The notes beneath the pieces were generated by a model. That model was not told the DNA's origin, did no database searches, and was given only the letters and a program-made list of their open reading frames with translations. Made by a program: the position numbers and the translations under genes. From the IMG/VR virus record IMGVR_UViG_3300005518_000013, positions 1 through 40,477 of that record: 40,477 bases of DNA, one strand, 5' to 3'. The DNA comes from a virus. Below, piece by piece: positions 29,857 through 37,452 of this stretch (positions are counted from its first letter, which is position 1; every line of letters starts with the position of its first letter).

Positions 29857-30033
29857 CTAGTTGAAGCGATCGACGGCCTTCACGCCGTCACTGGCCGAGA
29901 AGGTGAACTGACGACTGTTTGAGCCGCAGCGGTTGCAGGGCTGGCGCTTGTCCGAAAACCACGGCCGACCACAGCCCCCGCAATACGACTTGGGCCGGAG
30001 GATGCGGGCGATGGCGCGGGCGAGATCAGCCAT
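29857..30033 (-). CDS. Small zinc-ribbon protein, 58 aa
   Basis: ATG 30033 has GGAGG six bases upstream and overlaps the portal stop. The helical start MADLARAIARILRPKSYCGG is followed by CGRPWFSDKRQPCNRCGSNS, a classic CxxC...CxxC ribbon. Its role beside the portal is unknown. Confidence 0.72.
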   Translation of the reverse strand: MADLARAIARILRPKSYCGGCGRPWFSDKRQPCNRCGSNSRQFTFSASDGVKAVDRFN

Positions 30034-32563
30034 TGACAACCTCCAGCTTGACGATCCGGCCTTGGCGGTCGTACACGACGCGCTTGTCCTTGGCCGGCAT
30101 GTTGACCGTCATCTCAGACAGGGTCGGGTTGACGTTGACGACCGGTGCCGGGATGACCGCCTGCTGGACGTTGACGACGGGCGCCGGCTGCGCTGGGACG
30201 TTGACTTGGATGATCGGCGTTTGCGCGGTGAGCGTTTCGAGGATCGCCGCCAGCCGATCGCGCTCCTGTTGAGCCTTCGTCTGCTCATCATTCACGACCT
30301 GGGCGAGGGCCGACATGATCGGCATCGGCTCCTGAGCTCGTTGGACGCTGAGTGCCTCAATCGCCTTGGTGGCCAGCATCAGCATCCGATCGTCGTCGTG
30401 CATGGACTTGTCCTCGATGACAGGCGACCACACGAGCGTGCCGTTGGGGTGGTCCTCGATCCCGAGGGCTTCCTCGATCGAGTAGACCTGGCCGGCCCGC
30501 TCGGCGCATTCGGGGTCCCCGTCGCCGTCGTAAGCCTCGAGTTGCTCCACCCCGTATGCCCCGTAGCCCGTCACGGCGGCCCGGTTGTAGCTGAGGGCCG
30601 TCTCCGTCCGGGCGATCATCTCGGCGCGGTAGTCGGAGAAGGCTTCCGTGCCGTTGTCGAGGGTCGTCCCCTTGACCCCGGGATAGTTCTCGTCGGGCAC
30701 GCCCTCGATGATCTGGTTGAGGGAGTAGCCCCGTCTCGTCCCCTCTGCCAGCGTCAGTGTCAGCGATTGCAGCGTCTTGGCGTTGATGTCGCTGATCCGC
30801 TGCCCGCCATACGCCAGAAGGTCCTCGATGACGGCCCGCACTTGCGGCTTGGCGACGATCTTATTGAGGTTGTTGGCGACGGCCTGGAGCCCGTCCCTGC
30901 CGATCTCGACGTAGAACCCCTGCAATGCGAAGCGGAGCTCGTCATCCTCGGAGTCGTCCCAGAAGTCGGGCGGGTTGGCCTTGCGGGCAGCCTTGGCCTT
31001 GGGCCATCCGTTTCGAAGACGCTCCGCAACCCGCTCGAACTGCGCCCGGAAGAACTCGGACAGGACGCTCCTGGCGGTCCCTTCCGCGGTCCGAACGAGG
31101 GCGTTCTTTTGGTCCTCGATTTCCGCCTTCACGAGGGCCTGAGTGACCGGCAGGTTCGTCGTTCGGGCCGTGTTCCCCTCGGCGTTCACGACGAGGCCCG
31201 TGGAGACCTCCGGAGCAGCCGGCAGTGCCGGAGCGGGAGCCGGGCGGCCAAGGAACTTGATGTGGTCGAGGCCGACCGCCGCCACCGCCTCCTTCTCGTC
31301 GAAGCCGGCGTTCCACAGGGCCGTCAACGCACCGACTTTCTCGACGAGGGCAGGTGCCGTGTCGAGGTTCGGCTCGGCGATCTCGAAGTCGTACGTCGCG
31401 CCCATGATCGCTTCGTACCGGTTGAGCAGGCCAACTTGGACCGCCTCCTCGAGCAGTTCCACCCGCGGGTGGATCGTGTCCTGCTGGTAGGCGAGCCGCT
31501 CCTCCCGACGAACCTCTCCCGAGGCGTTCATCCCTCCCGGAATGGGGATGCCCAGCATGTACGGGCTGATCGGGAACGCCGTCAGGATGTTGTCGCGGTT
31601 GAGGTTGGCGAGATCGGGGATGCCGATCTGGGCCGGCGTGCTCGCCCCAGCCGTCCACTCCATCGGCTCCGGGAACAGGAGCAGCCTCCGCGCCGCGTTG
31701 GGGTCGCTCGCGACGTTCCGCCAAGCCCGCTGCGCGTCCTGGAACTCGGCCTCGGAGAGCGACTTGTCCTTCGGCCACAACATGCCGGCCAACCTGCCGC
31801 CCGTCGTCAGCAGATCCGAGACATGGCGGGCCATCAGCTCGCCCAACGGAAGCTCGGACGCGATCGCCTCGAAGATGCCGACGCCGAACGGGTCCCCATC
31901 GTCCGGCGATGAGGTCGCGAACGTCAGGATCTCGTCCGCCTCGAACGGGACCGCCTTGCCCGGCGAGTCCTTGTCCATGACCCAGCCGATGAGGTTGCCG
32001 GCGTTGTCGTGGGACGCCCACATCCGGCTCGGGCTGATGCCGTAGATCGCGGTGGGCAGGCCCCCGTTCGCGCCGTTCTCCAGGTACCAGAAGCCCCAGC
32101 CCGCCATGTCGACGCGGATCTGCGTCTTCGCCCGCAGAGCCCGGCCGGTCTGGTTCGGGTTGGGCCGCTCCATGAGCCGCAGGAACTGGCCGATCGGATC
32201 GAGTCGCTCCCAGTCGGTGAACAGGTCCGGCTCGACGACGGTCGTCTCGTTGTCGCCCTCGGTGTCCTCCGGGGCAACAGAGACCTTGAGCGCGGCGATG
32301 TCCTCAGCGATCTTGTGCTCGGCCTTGTAGAACCAGCCGACCTTGTAGGCCTTGAGGGCGGCCGCAGCCCTTCTCTGGGGCGTGTCGTACAGGCTCGTCA
32401 GCGGGATGCCGGTGGCCCACGGCCCGAGGTTGGTGACGGCCTTGATGGTGTGAGGCGAGATGGACGACGGCAGATAGATGCGCGGCCGGGAGGGCTCGAT
32501 GATCTTGGCCTCGCCCTGCCACGGCGTGCCGTCCCATTCGCTGACGCGTACATCGTTGCTCAT
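30026..32563 (-). CDS. Portal protein fused to MuF-type head morphogenesis domain, 845 aa
   Basis: The N-terminal ~440 residues are a portal: WFYKAEHKIAEDIAALKVSV, GWGFWYLENGANGGLPTAIY, the stem/crown stretch GDPFGVGIFEAIASELPLGE, and PYMLGIPIPGGMNASGEVRR. Residues ~540-720 are a MuF (SPP1 gp7-like) domain with YRAEMIARTETALSYNRAAV and YDGDGDPECAERAGQ. The last ~100 residues are a coiled coil and a Pro/Val-rich tail. Portal and MuF are usually separate genes; fusion places the MuF part inside the head at fixed stoichiometry. Confidence 0.87.
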   Translation of the reverse strand: MSNDVRVSEWDGTPWQGEAKIIEPSRPRIYLPSSISPHTIKAVTNLGPWATGIPLTSLYDTPQRRAAAALKAYKVGWFYKAEHKIAEDIAALKVSVAPEDTEGDNETTVVEPDLFTDWERLDPIGQFLRLMERPNPNQTGRALRAKTQIRVDMAGWGFWYLENGANGGLPTAIYGISPSRMWASHDNAGNLIGWVMDKDSPGKAVPFEADEILTFATSSPDDGDPFGVGIFEAIASELPLGELMARHVSDLLTTGGRLAGMLWPKDKSLSEAEFQDAQRAWRNVASDPNAARRLLLFPEPMEWTAGASTPAQIGIPDLANLNRDNILTAFPISPYMLGIPIPGGMNASGEVRREERLAYQQDTIHPRVELLEEAVQVGLLNRYEAIMGATYDFEIAEPNLDTAPALVEKVGALTALWNAGFDEKEAVAAVGLDHIKFLGRPAPAPALPAAPEVSTGLVVNAEGNTARTTNLPVTQALVKAEIEDQKNALVRTAEGTARSVLSEFFRAQFERVAERLRNGWPKAKAARKANPPDFWDDSEDDELRFALQGFYVEIGRDGLQAVANNLNKIVAKPQVRAVIEDLLAYGGQRISDINAKTLQSLTLTLAEGTRRGYSLNQIIEGVPDENYPGVKGTTLDNGTEAFSDYRAEMIARTETALSYNRAAVTGYGAYGVEQLEAYDGDGDPECAERAGQVYSIEEALGIEDHPNGTLVWSPVIEDKSMHDDDRMLMLATKAIEALSVQRAQEPMPIMSALAQVVNDEQTKAQQERDRLAAILETLTAQTPIIQVNVPAQPAPVVNVQQAVIPAPVVNVNPTLSEMTVNMPAKDKRVVYDRQGRIVKLEVVNG

Positions 32564-32566
32564 CCC

Positions 32567-32582
32567 TGTACACTCTTGTACA
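32567..32582. promoter_or_regulatory. Paired TGTACA palindromes at a divergent start
   Basis: Two copies of TGTACA, itself a palindrome, lie ten bases apart (one helical turn). They sit between the portal ATG (32563, minus) and the ribosome site of the plus-strand 86-residue gene. A -10-like TACACT (32569-32574) overlaps them; no good -35 is seen. They are likely an operator controlling the plus-strand gene. Confidence 0.5.
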
Positions 32583-32595
32583 AGGAGGTACGGCC

Positions 32596-32856
32596 TTGGA
32601 CAAACTGCCGAGCACGCTCTTTCGCAATCAGTACCCGAGCCTGAGCAAGCCCACCGTGGTCACCGTCAATGGCCGACCGATCGGGACATGGACCCCCGGC
32701 CCTTGGGGGACGTGGGGCGCTGTCACGATGCCACTCAAGGCCAAGGAGATCGCCGCATCCGACGCCGAACTCCTTGCTGTCGAGAGCGATCCGCTGACCC
32801 AACAGGATCGTGCCTTCAACAGCCGCCCGTTCACGCCAGTCCCGAAGAAACGCTGA
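32596..32856 (+). CDS. Plus-strand hypothetical protein, 86 aa
   Basis: TTG 32596 is preceded by a near-perfect AAGGAGG seven bases upstream, the best ribosome site in the window. The product begins MDKLPSTLFRNQYPSLSKPT, with TVNGRPIGTWTPGPWGTWGA and a basic end (FTPVPKKR). It fills the whole gap between terminase and portal, pointing against both, and ends six bases from the terminase stop. It is an independent, possibly acquired or regulatory, gene; no family is recognised. Confidence 0.75.
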   Translation: MDKLPSTLFRNQYPSLSKPTVVTVNGRPIGTWTPGPWGTWGAVTMPLKAKEIAASDAELLAVESDPLTQQDRAFNSRPFTPVPKKR

Positions 32857-32861
32857 GTAGG

Positions 32862-34349
32862 TCACGCAACTGCTCCAAAGCTGGAGACCCGGCGGCGAGC
32901 GCGTGACCGGGCGAACAAGGCGAGACAGAAGGCATCGGCGAGGTCGGGAGATGACAGGCCGCGGGCCTTCATCTCCTCCTTGGACTCGATCTGGACCTTG
33001 CCGGAGGAGGTCATCCGGTAGGTGGCCGCGGTCAGCTCCTGACGGAGACGGGCGTACGTCGGTTCGTCGAGCCGCCACAGGCTGACCGGATCATCCGAAG
33101 TCGAAGGATCGAGCGCGAGCCGGGCGTCCCACCAGACCTGCGCCCGAAGGTTCGTCAGCAGGTCCTCGTCGTGGTCGGGCTTCTCGGCCACATTGACCGC
33201 GATGAGCGTGCCGGGATGCTGCTGCTCCCTGATCCGGTCGACCACTCCGCCGCCGACCCCGATCACGTCGACCGCCAGCGAGCCCCTCCGCTCGTTGAGG
33301 TAGCGCATCCCCATCCCGGCCACCGCCATCGTGTCCTGGCCGTGGACGATCTGCACCTGCTCGGGGCCGTTGCCGGTTCCTTCGAGGAGGACGGAGTCAT
33401 CCGAGCCGAACCGGGCCACGTCGAGTCCCGCCCACTCCCGAGCATCGGTGATGTGACCCCGCTCCCTCGCCGCCTCGACCCATGCCAGCGGGATCACCGC
33501 ATTGCTGGCGGTGTCGGGGAACTGGCCGAGAACCTTGGCCTGCCACCACGGCGTTCCCTCAAGGCCCTCCGCCTTGCGCTGCTCCAACCAGAACGGCGAG
33601 ACGAGTTCGGCCTGCGCCTTTTCCGGGACCGGCTCACCCGTGAAGTTGGGCGTGTCGTGGACGCTGATGTGGATGACGTGCCACGTCTTGGACCGACAGG
33701 CCTCGAAGAACGGCCCCTGCGGCTCGTGCGGGTTGCCGATCGCGAGGATTCGCGACTGCTCGTTGACGACGAGGCCCTTGGCCGCCTCCCACAATTCCGA
33801 GCCGATGCCGTTGGCCTCGTCCATGACGACGAGGACGCGCTTGCCGTGGATGCCCTGGAACCCCTCGGGGTTGTAGTCCTCGGGCTTGATCCCGATCGCG
33901 AATGCTCCGGTCGCGGGGATCTCCCAGCGTGACTCAACCGCAGGGATCGTGCCAGGCAGCCAACCCCGATGGTGGGCCTTGCGGAGCTCGCGCCACAGGA
34001 TATCGCGGACCTGGCGGTAGGTGTCGGCGGTGGAGACGGCGATCCCGCCGGTCGCCACCCACCACGCGATGAGGCGGGCCGCGATCCAGTCCTTGCCCGA
34101 GCCGAAGCACGACGGAACGGCCGTCTGCGGATGGTCCCGGACGGCCTCGGCGATCCGTCGCTGGATGCTCCACGGGCGCTCGTCGAGGATCAACTCGATG
34201 AAGCCGACCGGGTCGGTCGCGAATACCTCGTATTCGCTACCCCTCAGCCGGCTCCGCAGCCTCCTCGTCAGCACTCGTTCCGCTAAGGACAGATCGGGCT
34301 TCGCGGATGGCGTCGATGTAGGCAGAGTCGGGGAGATCGTTGAGTTCAC
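32862..34349 (-). CDS. Terminase large subunit, 495 aa
   Basis: The ATPase P-loop is SCFGSGKDW (residues ~80-88, a shifted Walker A), Walker B is RVLVVMDEAN (~171-180), and AIGNPHEPQG follows as the coupling motif. The nuclease half starts at GLDVARFGSDDS (Asp ~310), with DVIGVGGGVVDRI and a late SPDLADAFCLALF Asp. It packages DNA into the prohead. The start at GTG 34349 overlaps the small subunit by 113 bases; a GTG at 34274 is an alternative. Confidence 0.92.
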   Translation of the reverse strand: MNSTISPTLPTSTPSAKPDLSLAERVLTRRLRSRLRGSEYEVFATDPVGFIELILDERPWSIQRRIAEAVRDHPQTAVPSCFGSGKDWIAARLIAWWVATGGIAVSTADTYRQVRDILWRELRKAHHRGWLPGTIPAVESRWEIPATGAFAIGIKPEDYNPEGFQGIHGKRVLVVMDEANGIGSELWEAAKGLVVNEQSRILAIGNPHEPQGPFFEACRSKTWHVIHISVHDTPNFTGEPVPEKAQAELVSPFWLEQRKAEGLEGTPWWQAKVLGQFPDTASNAVIPLAWVEAARERGHITDAREWAGLDVARFGSDDSVLLEGTGNGPEQVQIVHGQDTMAVAGMGMRYLNERRGSLAVDVIGVGGGVVDRIREQQHPGTLIAVNVAEKPDHDEDLLTNLRAQVWWDARLALDPSTSDDPVSLWRLDEPTYARLRQELTAATYRMTSSGKVQIESKEEMKARGLSSPDLADAFCLALFARSRARRRVSSFGAVA

Positions 34350-34680
34350 GGGACTCCGTTCGCGATGTGGCGGAGCCGGTCAGCAAGGCATAGCGGTCGG
34401 CGATCGTCCGCAGCGCGTCGGACTTCTCCTTGAGCGGAGCGTCGGACTCGATGCCCTTGAGGACCTCGCGCAGACCCACCTGAAGGCCGATCCAGAACTG
34501 GTCGACGACGACCTCTCGCGCGGTAGTCCGAAGATGTCCGAACTCGGGCTTGGACTGCCAGTAATCAATCGTCTGCTTCGGGATGCCAGTCTGCCGCTCG
34601 GCCTCGGTCACACCCTCGACTACGGCGATGCCGACCGCATCCGCCCGTTGCTTGGCGGTGTACCTACGTCGCGTCGGCAT
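34237..34680 (-). CDS. Terminase small subunit, 147 aa
   Basis: Opens MPTRRRYTAKQRADAVGIAV, then EGVTEAERQTGIPKQTIDYW, an HTH that binds the packaging site. A helical oligomerisation region (LRTTAREVVVDQFWIGLQVG) and an acidic tail follow. Position just before the large subunit confirms it. ATG 34680 overlaps the preceding gene by 17 bases. Confidence 0.87.
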   Translation of the reverse strand: MPTRRRYTAKQRADAVGIAVVEGVTEAERQTGIPKQTIDYWQSKPEFGHLRTTAREVVVDQFWIGLQVGLREVLKGIESDAPLKEKSDALRTIADRYALLTGSATSRTESRELNDLPDSAYIDAIREARSVLSGTSADEEAAEPAEG

Positions 34681-34849
34681 CCTCGGCCTTCTGGCACTTG
34701 GCGCAGATCTTGTCGGGCTGGTCCGTCGTCCACTGAGCATCGAAGGGCACGATCAAGCCGCAGTCGGTGTGCTCATCGTCGCCGAGGACGTGCGCGACAC
34801 GGCCTCCCTCGAGAACGACATAGAGCGGACTCGGGGGATTGGCCATCAT
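34664..34849 (-). CDS. Small Cys-containing protein, 61 aa
   Basis: ATG 34849 has GGAGG eight bases upstream. The product (MMANPPSPLYVVLEGGRVAH and on) ends in TDCGLIVPF and KICAKCQKAEDA, a three-Cys site typical of small phage zinc-binding proteins. It overlaps the small terminase start. Role unknown. Confidence 0.75.
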   Translation of the reverse strand: MMANPPSPLYVVLEGGRVAHVLGDDEHTDCGLIVPFDAQWTTDQPDKICAKCQKAEDADAT

Positions 34850-34867
34850 CGGATCAGCCTCCACATC

Positions 34868-35032
34868 TCAGATCGCGCCATCCGGAAAGCAGATGGCACA
34901 CACCGCACCGCTCGGCTGCTCGCGGACCCAGAGCGTCAGCACAGGCACCAAGAGATCACAGGCCGTGAGTTCCTTGTCGACGATGCGATGTAAGAGGCCG
35001 TCAAGAACGACGATGAACTGCTGGGATGCCAT
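34868..35032 (-). CDS. Hypothetical protein, 54 aa
   Basis: ATG 35032 has CGGAGG eight bases upstream. The product starts MASQQFIVVLDGLLHRIVDK and ends VCAICFPDGAI. One CxxC and alternating hydrophobics suggest a compact beta protein. It fills most of the gap between the 182-residue gene and the zinc-binding protein. Confidence 0.7.
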   Translation of the reverse strand: MASQQFIVVLDGLLHRIVDKELTACDLLVPVLTLWVREQPSGAVCAICFPDGAI

Positions 35033-35117
35033 CTGGCTGGCCTCCGAGGGAATAGCAGCGGCTGAGGGATGGGCCTCGGCCCCGTCCGGGTCGCCGAGGG
35101 AGCGGTTGCGCGGCAGT

Positions 35118-35666
35118 CTACGCCGCCGCGTGCTCCGAGGGTAGATGCACCTTGATGTCGGTCAGGTTCCGCAGGAACGAGCGGAGGACGTGCTCGACGA
35201 CGATACCGGCGCACCACGGAGGGACGCCCTCGCTGACGGCGGCCTGGATCGGCGACTGTGAGCCGACCGTGACATGACTGACGACGGCGGCGTGCTTGGC
35301 GTTCACCCGGTCGAGCGTCTCCAAGGCCGCCCGGAACGGGGCGCGATAGTAGTCGACGAGCGGATCGTCGCCTTTCGCGGAGTCCCCCGCCACGGGCGAG
35401 CCGAAGATGTAGCCCTCGGCCTGCGGCGTCATCTTGGGCGTCCCGTCCTCGGCGATGTCCTGGTTGTGCATCCGCAGCGGGACTTCGTCGGCATAGGCCG
35501 CTCGGACCATCCGGACGCACTCGCGGAGGTCCTTCGGCTCGCGATTGTGCCAGTCCCAGCGGACGCGAAACGACTGGCCGGACGCCTCCGAGTACGACCG
35601 ACCACGGCGCGCGAGCGCCTCGGCGTTGGCCTGAGCCTCGCTCTTGTAGATCGGCCGGCGGCTCAC
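35118..35666 (-). CDS. Hypothetical protein, 182 aa
   Basis: GTG 35666 overlaps the upstream TGA (GTGA). A charged helical N-terminus (MSRRPIYKSEAQANAEALAR) and an alpha/beta body (FRVRWDWHNREPKDLRECVR, then FRAALETLDRVNAKHAAVVS) end with AGIVVEHVLRSFLRNLTDIK. The gene lies before the terminase genes. No family is recognised. Confidence 0.75.
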   Translation of the reverse strand: MSRRPIYKSEAQANAEALARRGRSYSEASGQSFRVRWDWHNREPKDLRECVRMVRAAYADEVPLRMHNQDIAEDGTPKMTPQAEGYIFGSPVAGDSAKGDDPLVDYYRAPFRAALETLDRVNAKHAAVVSHVTVGSQSPIQAAVSEGVPPWCAGIVVEHVLRSFLRNLTDIKVHLPSEHAAA

Positions 35667-35794
35667 GCCAGGAACGAGCCGGCGAAGAAGGCCATGCCGA
35701 GCCACGCCAGCGACACGCGGTCGATCCCGATCCCCAACGCCGCCAGCACAAAGCAGATCACCGCCACCAACAGCAGGAGTTTGTTCACGCTCAT
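35663..35794 (-). CDS. Two-span membrane microprotein, 43 aa
   Basis: MSVNKLLLLVAVICFVLAAL is the first span; RVSLAWLGMAFFAGSFLA is the second. GAGG lies seven bases before ATG 35794. The upstream bases TGACAGAGGTAATGCGA also occur exactly before the plus-strand HNH gene at 10443. It could be a second holin or an anti-holin, given the lysis genes nearby. Confidence 0.72.
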   Translation of the reverse strand: MSVNKLLLLVAVICFVLAALGIGIDRVSLAWLGMAFFAGSFLA

Positions 35795-35807
35795 CGCATT
35801 ACCTCTG

Positions 35808-36182
35808 TCACGGGTACACCACCGCGAACCCATCGGCGACCATCCGGTCATTGATCGACGGCACGCTGACGACGAACTCGTTGTCCGATCCCCACGTCCC
35901 CTCGCTCTCGAGCCAGAGCTTGCCGTCCCAGCGCTCGCCGTACTTGTCGGCGGCGTCCTTGATCGTCCGGATCACGAGGTTCGCCGGGAAGGCGCCGAAC
36001 AGGGAGACGAGGTGTGCCCGGCTCGCCTTGCCCGCATCCGTCGCGATCTCGGGTGCGTTGATGCCGAAGAACCGGATGTGCATCTTCCGGTACTCCTTCA
36101 GCCCCTGGTCCAAGGTGACGGTGATCGTGTCGCCATCGTGGATGTCGAGCGGGGCGGCGAGGGTGGCGCGGTACTCGTACAT
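35808..36182 (-). CDS. Thermonuclease (SNase)-like protein, 124 aa
   Basis: The stretch LDIHDGDTITVTLDQG followed by MHIRFFGINAPEIATDAGKA matches the staphylococcal nuclease/TNase core: a calcium-binding Asp in DGDT, the Arg in IRFFGI and the Glu in APE. VIRTIKDAADKYGERWDG continues with the last barrel strands. The family cleaves DNA or RNA; without a signal peptide this one would act in the cell. The start ATG 36182 overlaps the HNH stop (TGATG). Confidence 0.75.
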   Translation of the reverse strand: MYEYRATLAAPLDIHDGDTITVTLDQGLKEYRKMHIRFFGINAPEIATDAGKASRAHLVSLFGAFPANLVIRTIKDAADKYGERWDGKLWLESEGTWGSDNEFVVSVPSINDRMVADGFAVVYP

Positions 36183-36601
36183 CAGGCGACGCTTCGCAAT
36201 CGCGCCTGGTATCGCCTCTGTTTGGTCACCGTACACCGCCGACATACTCGTGCCGTTCTGCCTGAGCCATTTCGATGAACCGCGTCATACGGATGGCCCT
36301 GAGGACAGCGGCTCTGACGAGCCTTCCGTGCTGGCAATCCGTAACCGCGCAAATCATTGACAGTCTTGGATACCGGCTCTAGGTGATCTGGGTTGACGCA
36401 GGCCCGGTTCCGACATAGGTGGTCAATGGTCAACCCATCCCCAATCGGCCCAACGAGAAGCTCGTAGATGACGCGGTGAGCTAATCGGACCTCGCCTATC
36501 ACCTTGATCCGCCCATATCCGTCAGCACTTCGACTGGCGAGCCACTCCCAGCAGTCGCCATCGGCATCAACCTTCGCGAAGAACCTCTCGATCAGTTCCA
36601 T
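36182..36601 (-). CDS. HNH endonuclease (HNH_3 type), 139 aa
   Basis: The layout FFAKVDADGDCWEWLASRSA, RVIYELLVGPIGDGLTIDHL, CRNRACVNPDHLEPVSKTVN is the standard HNH_3 fold with the general-base His in IDHL and the second His in PDHL. A C-terminal CPQGHPYD...CRRC pair is a second zinc knuckle. It may be a homing nuclease, or may take part in packaging as HNH proteins beside terminases do in HK97-like phages. Confidence 0.87.
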   Translation of the reverse strand: MELIERFFAKVDADGDCWEWLASRSADGYGRIKVIGEVRLAHRVIYELLVGPIGDGLTIDHLCRNRACVNPDHLEPVSKTVNDLRGYGLPARKARQSRCPQGHPYDAVHRNGSGRTARVCRRCTVTKQRRYQARLRSVA

Positions 36602-37152
36602 TCGACCGTCACTGTCAGCACTCCTCGCGAGAGCGGTGCGAGCCGGTCAAAGGCCGTGCTGTAGAGATCGAGGAGCCGACCATTCGGACAGGCGCACCAG
36701 TCGATGAGCTCCACGACGACGGATTGACCGCCCAATATGACACGGACGCGACGTTCCCGCCACTGACCGACTCGAAGGGCTGGCCCGGCGGCAGCGTAGA
36801 GCCCTCCGGGATAGCCGGAGGTGCAGGCTGAGCCGTGTCCGCAGTACCAGGAGGCGGTGCCGGAGAGACGAACCGCGCGAGGTTGTCCGACACGTTCTGG
36901 GGCCACCATGACGGCTCGGGGCGGGTTGGCCGGAAGTCGAACTGCCAGACGATTCCGCACCGCCGACACCCCACGCTGCCCCACGTTCCGCCGCTGTTCA
37001 GGACCGTCAGATCGACGAACCGCCACCGATGCCCGAAGAGCCTGCACAGGAACGAAGACCAACGGCTCACTCGGCTGGCTCCCGCTGTCCGCCAGGACGG
37101 GCGAGACGATGAGGACGGCGAGGAGCAACCCGACGACGGGCCGGGTACGCAT
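36592..37152 (-). CDS. Secreted RlpA-like double-psi beta-barrel protein, 186 aa
   Basis: Signal peptide MRTRPVVGLLLAVLIVSPVL (residues 1-21) is followed by ~70 Arg/Pro-rich linker residues. A DPBB domain follows: SGTASWYCGHGSACTSGYPG, then VVVELIDWCACPNGRLLDLY and LSRGVLTVTVEWN. The D-x-CAC...R-LDL core is the hallmark of RlpA/expansin-type barrels that bind or cut cell wall. Coming after holin and endolysin it is probably a lysis accessory. The linker is also coding in another frame. Confidence 0.8.
   Translation of the reverse strand: MRTRPVVGLLLAVLIVSPVLADSGSQPSEPLVFVPVQALRASVAVRRSDGPEQRRNVGQRGVSAVRNRLAVRLPANPPRAVMVAPERVGQPRAVRLSGTASWYCGHGSACTSGYPGGLYAAAGPALRVGQWRERRVRVILGGQSVVVELIDWCACPNGRLLDLYSTAFDRLAPLSRGVLTVTVEWN
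36615..37070 (-). CDS. Nested zinc-knuckle protein overlapping the DPBB gene, up to 151 aa
   Basis: GTG 37070, with GGGAG eight bases upstream, begins MSRWSSFLCRLFGHRWRFVD and continues GSVGCRRCGIVWQFDF. The C-x3-FGH-W ... CxRCG pattern is common in small phage proteins (DUF1660-like). It lies wholly inside the 186-residue gene in another frame. Coding signs are best in the first ~80 residues; the end (STARPLTGSHRSREEC) looks like shadow. Either real nested coding or a sequence change could explain it. Confidence 0.6.
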   Translation of the reverse strand: MSRWSSFLCRLFGHRWRFVDLTVLNSGGTWGSVGCRRCGIVWQFDFRPTRPEPSWWPQNVSDNLARFVSPAPPPGTADTAQPAPPAIPEGSTLPPGQPFESVSGGNVASVSYWAVNPSSWSSSTGAPVRMVGSSISTARPLTGSHRSREEC

Positions 37153-37158
37153 CGGCTC

Positions 37159-37452
37159 TCATGGCCCGGGCACCGGAACGGGCGGCGGGTCCTGCGCCGG
37201 CGGGGTGGCGACGGTCGTCTGATACGTCGGCTGGCCCGGAGGCGTGGTCACCTTGATCGTGTCGCCGGGGTTGACCGTCGGGGCCTGACCGGCCACCACG
37301 AGGATGAGCGCGCCGAACACCGCGCCCCATGCGCCTGAAATCGTGGCCACGATCTGGGCGTCAGCGCCGAGGGTGACGGCCGTGACGGCGATGGCGCCCT
37401 GGATGGCGGTCGCGAGGCCGAGCCACAGGTTGGTCGGGCGGCCGAAGATCAT
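37159..37452 (-). CDS. Holin, 97 aa
   Basis: Two hydrophobic spans (LWLGLATAIQGAIAVTAVTL and IVATISGAWGAVFGALILVV) separated by a short turn are followed by a Pro/Thr-rich tail (PPAQDPPPVPVPGP). This is a class II holin layout. It follows the endolysin gene by an ATGA overlap, which fixes its role in membrane permeabilisation at lysis. Confidence 0.82.
   Translation of the reverse strand: MIFGRPTNLWLGLATAIQGAIAVTAVTLGADAQIVATISGAWGAVFGALILVVAGQAPTVNPGDTIKVTTPPGQPTYQTTVATPPAQDPPPVPVPGP

Noticed and set aside
29933-31912. Plus-strand open frame of 659 codons
   Set aside because: Antisense shadow of the portal gene with low-complexity Arg/Leu/Asp composition.
37067-37162. 31-codon Arg/Pro-rich frame starting by ATGA at the holin stop
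   Set aside because: It is a shadow of the signal peptide region; the frame at 37152 gives a clear signal peptide instead.
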